Assembly (NCBI GenBank): GCA_964432885.1
Contig: CAYSPG010000002.1
Coordinates: 186,001 to 250,000, forward strand
Reading direction: 5' to 3'
DNA length: 64,000 bases
Source: CAYSPG01 sp964432885
Lineage (GTDB): Bacteria > Bacteroidota > Bacteroidia > AKYH767-A > OLB10
The notes below the pieces were generated by a model that worked only from the letters and a program-made list of their open reading frames with translations, was not told the DNA's origin and did no database searches. This document shows, in pieces, positions 53,745-60,821 of this stretch (its first letter is position 1; each line of letters begins with the position of its first letter). Both the position numbers and the translations under genes were made by a program.

Positions 53745-55157
53745 TTATTCCTTAACAAACTTTTGCACCCATGCATTACTACCCGAAACAACTTTTACAA
53801 AATAAATTCCTGAAGAAAAGTTTTTGGTTTGGAGTTTGGTGTTTGGAGTTGTGATGCGCTGTGATAAAATTTGTTTGCCAAAAACATCATACATGAAAAC
53901 AGTTATTATGTTATTGGTTATTGGGTTATTTAGGCTAATGGTAAGGTTATTGGTTGTGGGGTTTGGAAAAATTTGGAGGCCCAGTGTTGAGGCTGTGGGG
54001 TTGGTGGTGGGGGTGATGGTGTCGGGGTAGAGTTTTACTATCCAAAAATCAGAAACATTGCCTGTAGTGTCATGGTTGCCACTTACATCACCGTCATTAG
54101 ATGTAGTACTTCCTGCTAAGATGTAGCCTCCATCAGCTGTAGAAATTGCACTTGCTAAATTGTCAAAATGGCTACCGCCCAGGCATTGTTGCCACAAAAT
54201 ATTACCTGATGAATCAAGTCGGGCAATCCAAGCATCACGCCATCCATGATTGCCGCTTACATCACCATCATTTGAATTTGTATATCCACAAAGCAAGAAT
54301 TCATTGTTTGAAATTTTTAAGAAGTTAACAGGACTATCCTTATCAGTTCCGCCAAGGCACTTGTTGGCTATCATATTATTGTTATTGTCTAATTTTATAA
54401 CCCATAAATCATAAGAATTATGATTTCCTGTTACATCACCATCATTAGAACCAGCTTCTGCTAACACCAATAGGCCGCCTGATGCCAAAGGTTGAGTCAT
54501 GTGAATTTTATCATACCATGAGCCCCCGAAACATTTTTGCGAAATTATAGTGCCACCTGTGTCTGTTTTTAAAATCCATCCATCCTTCAATCCATGATTT
54601 CCTGTTACATCGCTGTCATTAGATTGTGCGCCTGCCGAAATAATATAGCTGCCATCATTTAGTTGAATTGAAGAGTATCCTTCATCTGCATGAGTACCTC
54701 CAAAACACTTGTTGAAATTTATATTGCCTACTGAATCTACTTTATAAAACATTACATCATAAAGCCCATGAAACCCGGGCATAAGGCTATCGTTTGAGGC
54801 AGTAGTTCCTGTTATTGCAACTCCTCCATCTTGAGTTACAATTGCACCAAAAGCACTTCCAGTCCATTCATTACCCATGCCTCCATAACATTGTTGCCAA
54901 ATAATATTGCCGGCAGTATCAATTTTAATTAGCCATATGTCAAGATTGCCGTGATTTCCATTAACATCAAAATCATTTGAAGAGGTTTATCCAATTATAA
55001 AATAATTTCCATCACTTGCGTGAAGTATAGTCGCTCCATCATCATTCATACTTCCTCCCAAACATTTTTGCCACTCTATCCCCGGTGCTGTTTGCCCCTG
55101 CACAAAACAAAAACTGCAAACCACAAAAAGTAAGGTGAGGTAAAGTTTGTTCATCAT
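53745..55157 (-). pseudogene. T9SS cargo gene interrupted by one in-frame TAA
   Basis: Two open frames (54987-55157 and 53745-54878) are in the same phase. Between them the translation continues without shift as TSSNDFDVNGNHGNLDIWLI, exactly the repeat seen elsewhere in the protein. Only one TAA (54987-54989) breaks it, after DGNYFIIG where other repeats have Gly-(Ser/Thr/Tyr). The whole reads as a signal-peptide protein (MNKLYLTLLFVV...) with repeated SNDGDVSGNHG units of a propeller-like kind and a type A sorting domain (IFPNPTTNNLTI ... FSSGIYFVKVVSG). A single substitution, for example TCA or TAT to TAA, would explain it. The pseudogene status depends on no readthrough and no sequencing error. 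Confidence 0.82.
53820..53854. repeat. Heptamer word repeat (GTTTGGA type) inside the T9SS pseudogene
   Basis: Five 7-bp units: GTTTTTG, GTTTGGA, GTTTGGT, GTTTGGA, GTTGTGA. They lie in the sorting-domain region, encoding a short Thr/Pro/Asn stretch (RITTPNTKLQTKN) between beta strands. Confidence 0.85.
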
Positions 55158-55230
55158 GGTAGTTTTTAAATTCACTACCAAATGTACACCTTTATCATCT
55201 TATATAAACAAAAGAACCGTCAAAGAAAAA

Positions 55231-55375
55231 AGATTCCTCATTTCATTCGGAATGACAGTTAATGCTGAGAGAACGTGGAGGAGGCTGGGCTTACTTTTGC
55301 GCAGAGCGCAAAAGTAAGCCCAGCCTCTTCCACAAAACAATTATATTTTGTCATTCCGAACGAAGTGAGGAATCT
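55231..55375. mobile_element. Palindromic MITE-like element A
   Basis: Left end AGATTCCTCATTTCATTCGG then AATGACA (55231-55257) is mirrored by the right end (55349-55375), with 2 differences in 27 bp. In the centre an almost perfect 28-bp inverted repeat (55275-55302 and 55306-55333, one mismatch) closes on a 3-base AGA loop. The centre of the hairpin and the centre of the element coincide to within one base. Confidence 0.85.
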
Positions 55376-55448
55376 TGGCCTCATAATATAGTTTTAATCG
55401 GACAACAGTGTCATCTTTTATAAAAACAAAAGAACCGTCAAAGAAAAA

Positions 55449-55594
55449 AGATTCCTCATTTCATTCGGAATGACAGGGCCGTGTGCATTATGGAGAATAA
55501 GGGGAAAAGAACAGGCGCGCGTTGCGCGCCTGTTCTTTTCCCCTTATTCCAAACTATAATCAACCAATGTCGTTCCGAACGAAGTGAGGAATCT
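55449..55594. mobile_element. Palindromic MITE-like element B
   Basis: Same 27-bp terminal inverted repeats as element A (55449-55475 and 55568-55594, one more change on the right). The centre is a different, perfect 26-bp inverted repeat (55495-55520 and 55524-55549) around loop GTT, with the GC-rich tip GGCGCGC/GCGCGCC. The sizes of A and B (145 and 146 bp) and the symmetry are almost identical, although the inner arms share no sequence. Confidence 0.85.
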
Positions 55595-55674
55595 CTATTT
55601 TTTCCGCTCTGCGCCCTCTCTCTTAATAAGGTACTAACAACTGTTATACCGAATCAAGTGAGGAATCAAATCGC

Positions 55675-56598
55675 TTAGGCAGCATCCATCACCACATCCT
55701 GTGTAGTAACCTCACCATCCACCACCACCACGTTGGGTACTTGTTTATCCTGCAAAGTAGCTTTGCGAAACAGCAGTTCGTAGGTGCCTGCGGGCAGGCC
55801 GCCTAAGTTGTATAACCCCGCAGCGTTGGTAAATACGCTTATGTCCAGGGCATCTATGCGCACTTCTACGCCCTCTTCGGCAGCGCCACCGGCACTGTTA
55901 GTAACGCGGCCGGTAATGCTTAGTGCTTCGGCAGCTTCTTCGCCCGGAGGCAGGAGGTAGCGCTGGTACTTTGCAAAGTTATTTTTGTAAATGCGCTTGC
56001 CGGCATTGCAAATTGTTTTTTCAATGGCCCATGCGGCATTCATAAGCGATATGCGCTCCTGCGTTTTTACGGGTCGGTTTTTAATAAATACTTCCTGGGC
56101 AATGTCAGCATCGCGCAGGGCTTCGTAGCGTGTTAGTATTTCGGCAATTTTAGGCGCAGTGTAGTTTACTGCAATAAGCTGGGCACTGTACTTGGTAGCT
56201 ATTTTATGAAACTTAAGCATAAACTTGGTAAACACAGCCTGGTTATCGCGTGCTTTTTTATAATCGTTAAAACCAAATTCGTTTTGTATTCCCACATCAT
56301 CAGGAAAAGCTTTAATAATAAATGGTTTGCTGTCCTGAAACTTATCGCTGCAATTTTTCATTTCGGTTTCAATGGCAGCAGTTAGCTGTGCCTGTTGGTC
56401 GAGCACGGTTTCGTCATCATCGGTGGCTTCGGCAGTGTCAATGGCTGCTTCAAAAGCAGTTCCATAAGCTGCATCAAAATCGGGGTCAAATGCTGTGAAG
56501 TCGGCAATATCTTCGGCATACGTAGCGCGCTTGGTGCGGGCATCTTCAATCATAACCTCATCCGAAAGGCTATAATCTCTTCTTACTAATTCTGGCAT
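55675..56598 (-). CDS. Hypothetical protein with C-terminal carboxypeptidase-regulatory-like domain
   Basis: This is a 307-residue acidic protein. The N-terminal two-thirds is helical (for example FDAAYGTAFEAAIDTAEATD and TKFMLKFHKIATKYSAQL), with no recognised family. The last 80 residues form a carboxypeptidase-regulatory-like beta-sandwich (ITGRVTNSAGGAAEEGVEVR ... GGLPAGTYELLF). No signal peptide or TM helix is present, which is unusual because this beta domain is commonly extracytoplasmic. It is flanked by the palindromic repeats on one side and the 21-bp tandem array on the other. ATG start. Function unknown. Confidence 0.72.
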   Translation of the reverse strand: MPELVRRDYSLSDEVMIEDARTKRATYAEDIADFTAFDPDFDAAYGTAFEAAIDTAEATDDDETVLDQQAQLTAAIETEMKNCSDKFQDSKPFIIKAFPDDVGIQNEFGFNDYKKARDNQAVFTKFMLKFHKIATKYSAQLIAVNYTAPKIAEILTRYEALRDADIAQEVFIKNRPVKTQERISLMNAAWAIEKTICNAGKRIYKNNFAKYQRYLLPPGEEAAEALSITGRVTNSAGGAAEEGVEVRIDALDISVFTNAAGLYNLGGLPAGTYELLFRKATLQDKQVPNVVVVDGEVTTQDVVMDAA

Positions 56599-57133
56599 GT
56601 GTTTGTTTTTTTATGTGTTATTATTATTTATGAATTGATGAATAATCCTGTTTACCCGGCAGTTGATGCCAGCCACCATTCTGCTGCTACCAACTTCTAT
56701 TCCGTTACCATCAGCCACCATTCTGCTACTGCCAACTTCCATTCCGTTACCATCACCCACCGTTTTGCTAATGCCAGCCACCATTTTGCTGCCATCAGCC
56801 ACCATTCTGCCAATACCAGCCACCACTCCGCTGATATCAGCCACCATTCCGCTAAGGCCAGCCACCATTCCGCTAACACCAGCCACCATTCCGCTAAGGC
56901 CAGCCACCGGTGGCTGGCATCTGAATATCAGTGGCTAATAGCATCTGAATAAAAGGTAGTACCAACTTTTTAATGAACGCTGTCAACCCTGTCATGCGTT
57001 AACGCTGCCAAAGTAAAAGTGGCAGTGGCGGTTTTACAATGTGCCAAATGGTACATATATAAAAAGCGATGTGGGATGCAAGGGGTAAACGTAATGTACG
57101 ACTGTTAATTTAGGAAATCCGATAGGTATCGGA
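56599..57133. other. Intergenic region with tandem array, no credible gene
   Basis: Apart from the 21-bp tandem array (56671-56901) and a palindrome (56900-56917), the 535 bp contain nothing convincing. The long frames seen on both strands here are the by-product of a 21-bp (7-codon) period, which keeps a frame open, and lack any start context. Confidence 0.7.
56671..56901. repeat. Tandem array of eleven 21-bp units
   Basis: Eleven 21-bp units of AGCCACCATTCCGCTAAGGC-type. Units 9-11 are nearly identical and the earlier ones are more diverged, so the array grew from its right end. It terminates in a perfect 18-bp palindrome, CCAGCCACCGGTGGCTGG, at 56900-56917. The 21-bp period equals seven codons and gives open frames in several phases. 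Confidence 0.93.
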
Positions 57134-57379
57134 TTAATCCGGCTCTCCACTGTTTTTAACAGCAATCACAATATCACCATCCTCAACGGCTTTTCTAAAA
57201 AGTGCAACCAAAGAGTGCCGCCCCGAAATTTCGCGGGCATTGCGAATTAGCGAACGCACCCCACCAGGTTTAATATCCATTTTATCGGCCACTTGCTTTA
57301 AGGGCAAATCGGTGCTGCTCCAATTAAGGGCTTCGATGATGCGGGCAGTAAACCTGCCGGGTTTTTTTATTTTAGGCAT
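57134..57379 (-). CDS. Stand-alone GerE/LuxR-type helix-turn-helix protein
   Basis: This 81-residue protein consists of essentially one DNA-binding domain. LPLKQVADKMDIKPGGVRSLIRNAREI aligns with the LuxR/GerE recognition pattern (K-x-I-A-x-x-M-x-I-x-x-x-T-V), and SLVALFRKAVEDGDIV follows as the last helix. No receiver or ligand domain is present. ATG start. It is divergent from miaB (111 bp between starts). A regulator of neighbouring genes is possible, but no target is evident. Confidence 0.65.
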   Translation of the reverse strand: MPKIKKPGRFTARIIEALNWSSTDLPLKQVADKMDIKPGGVRSLIRNAREISGRHSLVALFRKAVEDGDIVIAVKNSGEPD

Positions 57380-57489
57380 GGCTTGTAGTTTTGGCTACTA
57401 CAAAGACTACAAAAACGAGGCAAATGTTGCCTGAGGGGGTAAAATTCATACCTGGCATCCTCACTTTTTACTTTCTTATCTTTGCCCCC

Positions 57490-58986
57490 ATGCAATTTAC
57501 AGGCAATAAAGTAATAGACCAAAGCAGGCAGGGCGAAGCTTTAGATATTCCCAATCCCTCGTCTCTGGCCCCTAACCCCTCGTCCCGTATCCCTAAAAAA
57601 CTTTTTTTAGAAAGCTACGGCTGCGCCATGAATTTTAGCGATAGCGAAATTGTGGCTTCCATATTAATTGACAAAGGTTTTACCACCACCAAAGACGCAA
57701 CCCTGGCCGATGCCATATTTATAAACACCTGCGCCATACGCGATAATGCCGAGCAGCGTGTGCGCACACGCTTAAAAGATTTTAAGCAATTAAAGAAAAA
57801 AAATCCTGATTTAATAGTGGGCGTATTGGGTTGCATGGCCGAGCGATTGAAAAATAAATTTTTGGAAGAAGAAAAGTTAGTTGACATAGTTGTAGGGCCC
57901 GATGCGTACCGCGATTTGCCAAATTTGATTGAAAAAGTTGAAGGCGGAAACAAAGCAATAAATGTTTTACTAAGCAAAGAAGAAACATACGCTGACATAA
58001 CACCTGTGCGGTTGGTAAGCAACGGTGTTACTGCATTTATAAGCATAATGCGCGGGTGTGATAACATGTGCTCATTTTGCGTGGTGCCGTTTACACGCGG
58101 GCGCGAGCGCAGCCGCGACCCGCAAACCATAGTTAACGAAGCACGCGAACTTTTTGAACAAGGCTACCGCGAAGTAACCCTGCTGGGGCAAAATGTTGAC
58201 AGTTATTTATGGAGTGGTGGCGGACAAAAAAAAGACCTTGAACCTGCAACGGTTCATGCCGCCTTAAACCATTTGCTTGGCGCAGAAGAGCAAAAACAAT
58301 TTACCACGTTTGCCGATTTGCTTGAAATGGTGGCGCAGGTACACCCCGATTTGCGTGTGCGCTTTAGCACCAGCAACCCACGCGATATGACAGATGCCGT
58401 TATCCACAGCATGAACAAATACGAAAACATTTGCAAATACATACACCTTCCTGTGCAAAGCGGAAGCACATCCTTGTTAGAAAAAATGAATCGCGGCTAC
58501 ACAAGCGAGCAGTACATGCAGCGCATTGAAAGCATCAGAAAAATAATTCCCGATTGCGGAATTAGCACCGATATAATGACAGGCTTTTGTGGCGAAACAG
58601 AACAGGAACACACCGAAACGCTTTCGCTGATGGAATGGGCGCAGTATGATTTTGCATACATGTTTGCCTACAGCGAACGGCCAGGCACTGCCGCTGCAAA
58701 AAATTTTAAAGACGACATTTCAGAAGAAATAAAATCAAAACGATTATCAGAAATTGTTGCTCTACAGCAAAAACTATCAGCCCAACAAACAAAAAAAGGA
58801 TTAAACAAAACACACCGTGTACTTGTTGAAGGTGTTTCAAAAAAATCAAACGAGATGCTTATGGGTCGCAACACGCAAAACACAGTGGTGGTTTTTCCAA
58901 AAGAAAACTACAAGCCGGGCATGTATGTAAATGTGTATGTGGATAAATGTACAGTGGCAACGCTAATTGGTAAAGTGGTAAAATGA
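57490..58986 (+). CDS. miaB: tRNA-2-methylthio-N6-dimethylallyladenosine synthase MiaB
   Basis: MiaB adds the 2-methylthio group at A37 of tRNAs reading U-starting codons, using two [4Fe-4S] clusters. The ATG at 57490 gives 498 residues; the longer frame upstream has no conserved sequence. The UPF0004 domain cysteines lie in ESYGCAMNFSDSE, INTCAIRDNAEQR and GVLGCMAERL. The radical-SAM motif is GCDNMCSFCVVPFTRGRERSR. A TRAM domain lies at the C-terminus. Residues about 18-36 (DIPNPSSLAPNPSSRIP) are encoded by CCTNNNC heptamers and look extra. Its stop overlaps the MntA-like gene (ATGA). Confidence 0.94.
   Translation: MQFTGNKVIDQSRQGEALDIPNPSSLAPNPSSRIPKKLFLESYGCAMNFSDSEIVASILIDKGFTTTKDATLADAIFINTCAIRDNAEQRVRTRLKDFKQLKKKNPDLIVGVLGCMAERLKNKFLEEEKLVDIVVGPDAYRDLPNLIEKVEGGNKAINVLLSKEETYADITPVRLVSNGVTAFISIMRGCDNMCSFCVVPFTRGRERSRDPQTIVNEARELFEQGYREVTLLGQNVDSYLWSGGGQKKDLEPATVHAALNHLLGAEEQKQFTTFADLLEMVAQVHPDLRVRFSTSNPRDMTDAVIHSMNKYENICKYIHLPVQSGSTSLLEKMNRGYTSEQYMQRIESIRKIIPDCGISTDIMTGFCGETEQEHTETLSLMEWAQYDFAYMFAYSERPGTAAAKNFKDDISEEIKSKRLSEIVALQQKLSAQQTKKGLNKTHRVLVEGVSKKSNEMLMGRNTQNTVVVFPKENYKPGMYVNVYVDKCTVATLIGKVVK
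57550..57598. repeat. Heptamer word repeat (CCTNNNC x7) in the miaB N-terminus
   Basis: Seven 7-bp units in phase: CCCAATC, CCTCGTC, TCTGGCC, CCTAACC, CCTCGTC, CCGTATC, CCTAAAA. They encode a Pro/Ser-rich spacer between residues 20 and 36 of MiaB, before the first cysteine motif. Confidence 0.88.
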
Positions 58987-59276
58987 TTTCAAAAGAAATA
59001 GAAAATAAAATAATCAACTATTTTATGCCTTACGAGCCTGTTAAGATTGGTTTGTTTGGCTCGCGCGTGCGTGGAGATAACAGGGAGGATAGCGATTTGG
59101 ATATATTATATAGCATTGATAAAAGAATTTCGCTTTTGGACCTGGTAAGAATGGAAAGAGAACTTAAATCGGTGCTAAATATGAAGGTTGATTTGGTAGA
59201 AAATGAGTCAATAACCAACCAACGATTAAGGGAATACATTTTAAAAGATTTAAAAATCATTTATGCAAAAGGATAA
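58983..59276 (+). CDS. mntA: MntA-like nucleotidyltransferase antitoxin
   Basis: This 97-residue minimal nucleotidyltransferase has the MNT signature GS-x10-DxD (GSRVRGDNREDSDLDIL; Asp38 and Asp40). In HepT-MntA systems MntA modifies the toxin with AMP groups on Tyr of its RX4HXY motif. It overlaps miaB by 4 bp (ATGA) and the HepT gene by 14 bp, so all three are translationally coupled. Identification rests on motif and gene pairing. Confidence 0.9.
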   Translation: MISKEIENKIINYFMPYEPVKIGLFGSRVRGDNREDSDLDILYSIDKRISLLDLVRMERELKSVLNMKVDLVENESITNQRLREYILKDLKIIYAKG

Positions 59277-59592
59277 TATTATTTTTCTTGAACATATTCT
59301 TAAATCGTCAGAAGAAATTATTCAATTTACACAAGGACTTGAGGAGGATGATTTTTTGAGAGACAGATTATTGCAACTTGGAGTAATTAAATGCATTGAA
59401 ATGATTGGGGAAGCTACAAAAAGGCTATCTGCTGATTTCAGAATTAAACATTCCCATATTCCATGGGAGGATATGGCAGGAATGCGAGACAAGCTAACAC
59501 ACGGTTACATGGATGTAAATTACATAACGGTTTGGGAGGTTGTAGAAAAAGATATTCCTAAATTAATTATATCTATTAAACTACTGCTGTAA
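59263..59592 (+). CDS. hepT: HepT-like (DUF86) ribonuclease toxin
   Basis: This 109-residue DUF86/HEPN protein has the catalytic motif RX4HXY (RDKLTHGY; Arg75, His80, Tyr82) that defines HepT RNases. The preceding segment CIEMIGEATKRLSADFR is also typical. It overlaps mntA by 14 bp. Predicted to be an RNase whose activity is silenced by AMPylation of Tyr82. Toxicity is inferred from the family. The sigma-54 activator gene begins 2 bp after its stop, so it sits in the same operon. Confidence 0.9.
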   Translation: MQKDNIIFLEHILKSSEEIIQFTQGLEEDDFLRDRLLQLGVIKCIEMIGEATKRLSADFRIKHSHIPWEDMAGMRDKLTHGYMDVNYITVWEVVEKDIPKLIISIKLLL

Positions 59593-59594
59593 AC

Positions 59595-60821
59595 ATGACA
59601 GTACAAGAGCTAAAATCACGCTTCGGAATTATAGGGCACTCGCCATTGCTTGAGCATGCCATAAACACAGCCCGTCAGGTTGCAACTACGGATTTAACCG
59701 TGCTAATAACAGGCGAAAGTGGTGTGGGTAAAGAATCGTTTCCACAAATAATACACCAACTAAGTTCGCGCAAGCATGGGCCTTATATTGCTGTAAACTG
59801 TGGCGCCATTCCCGAAGGAACCATAGACAGTGAATTATTTGGTCACGAAAAAGGCTCGTTTACCGGTGCGCACGAAGCCCGTAAAGGATATTTTGAAGTG
59901 GCAGGTGGCGGAACCATTTTTTTAGATGAGGTAGCAGAACTTCCATTACTCACACAAGTACGCTTGCTGCGTGTGTTAGAAACGGGCGAGTTTATAAAAG
60001 TAGGCTCATCAAAAGTTTTAAAAACCGATGTGCGTGTGGTGGCCGCCACCAATGTGCATATACCCACAGCCATTGGCAATGGCAAATTCAGAGAAGATTT
60101 ATATTATCGTTTAAACACTGTACCCATTCATGTGCCATCGCTGCGCGACAGAAAAGAAGACATACACCTGCTGTTTAGAAAATTTGCAGGCGACTTTGCC
60201 GAGCGATACAGAATGCCTTCATTAACTTTATTACCCGATGCGCAAAAACTTTTAACCGAATACCGTTGGCCTGGAAATGTAAGGCAGTTAAAAAACGTAA
60301 CAGAACAACTTTCTATACTTGAACAGAAAAAAGAAATTAATGCCGAAACACTTTATAAGTATTTACCTCAGGAAAGTTTTTCGGCAGTGCCTGCCTTGTT
60401 AAAAGGCGAGCGTGTTCATGGCACGGAGTTTAACGAGCGCGATTTACTTTACAAGGTTTTGTTTGACATGAAAAAAGATATTTCCGAATTAAAAAAGGTG
60501 GTGTTTAACCTGATGAATGGAAATACGGATGTACAACAATTAAATACCGAACACCAAAACTTTTTTAATGATTTGCAACAGCCTGACACTTCTGAAATAA
60601 TTTCAAGCGAACCGGGCATTACCATTACCAAGCCACAACAAGCCATTCCAATTCAAACCCATCACGAAGTGGTGGAAACGCTAAGTATTGCCGATAAAGA
60701 AAAAGAACTGATAAAAAAAGCATTGGAAAAATACCGCGGCAAACGCAAAGGCGCAGCCCGCGAACTTGGAATATCTGAGCGAACATTGTACCGAAAGATT
60801 AATGAATACGGAATACAATGA
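59595..60821 (+). CDS. Sigma-54-dependent transcription activator without sensor domain
   Basis: This 408-residue bacterial enhancer-binding protein has the AAA+ domain from the start: GESGVGKES (Walker A), GSFTGA instead of GAFTGA (the sigma-54 contact loop with A to S), and GGTIFLDEVAELPL (Walker B). A C-terminal Fis-type HTH is present (KRKGAARELGISERTLYRKIN). No receiver, GAF or PAS domain precedes the ATPase, so activity must be regulated by other means, by dimerisation or simply by level. It overlaps lptE by 4 bp (ATGA). The order sigma-54 activator - lptE - secG is one I recall from Bacteroidota. Confidence 0.93.
   Translation: MTVQELKSRFGIIGHSPLLEHAINTARQVATTDLTVLITGESGVGKESFPQIIHQLSSRKHGPYIAVNCGAIPEGTIDSELFGHEKGSFTGAHEARKGYFEVAGGGTIFLDEVAELPLLTQVRLLRVLETGEFIKVGSSKVLKTDVRVVAATNVHIPTAIGNGKFREDLYYRLNTVPIHVPSLRDRKEDIHLLFRKFAGDFAERYRMPSLTLLPDAQKLLTEYRWPGNVRQLKNVTEQLSILEQKKEINAETLYKYLPQESFSAVPALLKGERVHGTEFNERDLLYKVLFDMKKDISELKKVVFNLMNGNTDVQQLNTEHQNFFNDLQQPDTSEIISSEPGITITKPQQAIPIQTHHEVVETLSIADKEKELIKKALEKYRGKRKGAARELGISERTLYRKINEYGIQ

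Larger units (their letters stand above)
55182..55674. repeat. Repeat-rich intergenic block without genes (two palindromic elements, third partial)
   Basis: No credible gene occurs in these 493 bp. They hold two complete palindromic elements (55231-55375 and 55449-55594), a third partial copy of the right end (about 55643-55667), and a 64/66-bp direct repeat (55195-55258 and 55411-55476) covering the left ends plus about 36 bp before them. Confidence 0.9.

Noticed and set aside
54987..54989. TAA as programmed readthrough or recoding
   Set aside because: No context known to promote recoding of TAA was seen; a simple nonsense change is more economical.
56611..56952. Long frames on both strands across the 21-bp array, resembling a repeat protein
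   Set aside because: A 21-bp period keeps frames open without stops in several phases. No start context, no known family and no preference for one frame.
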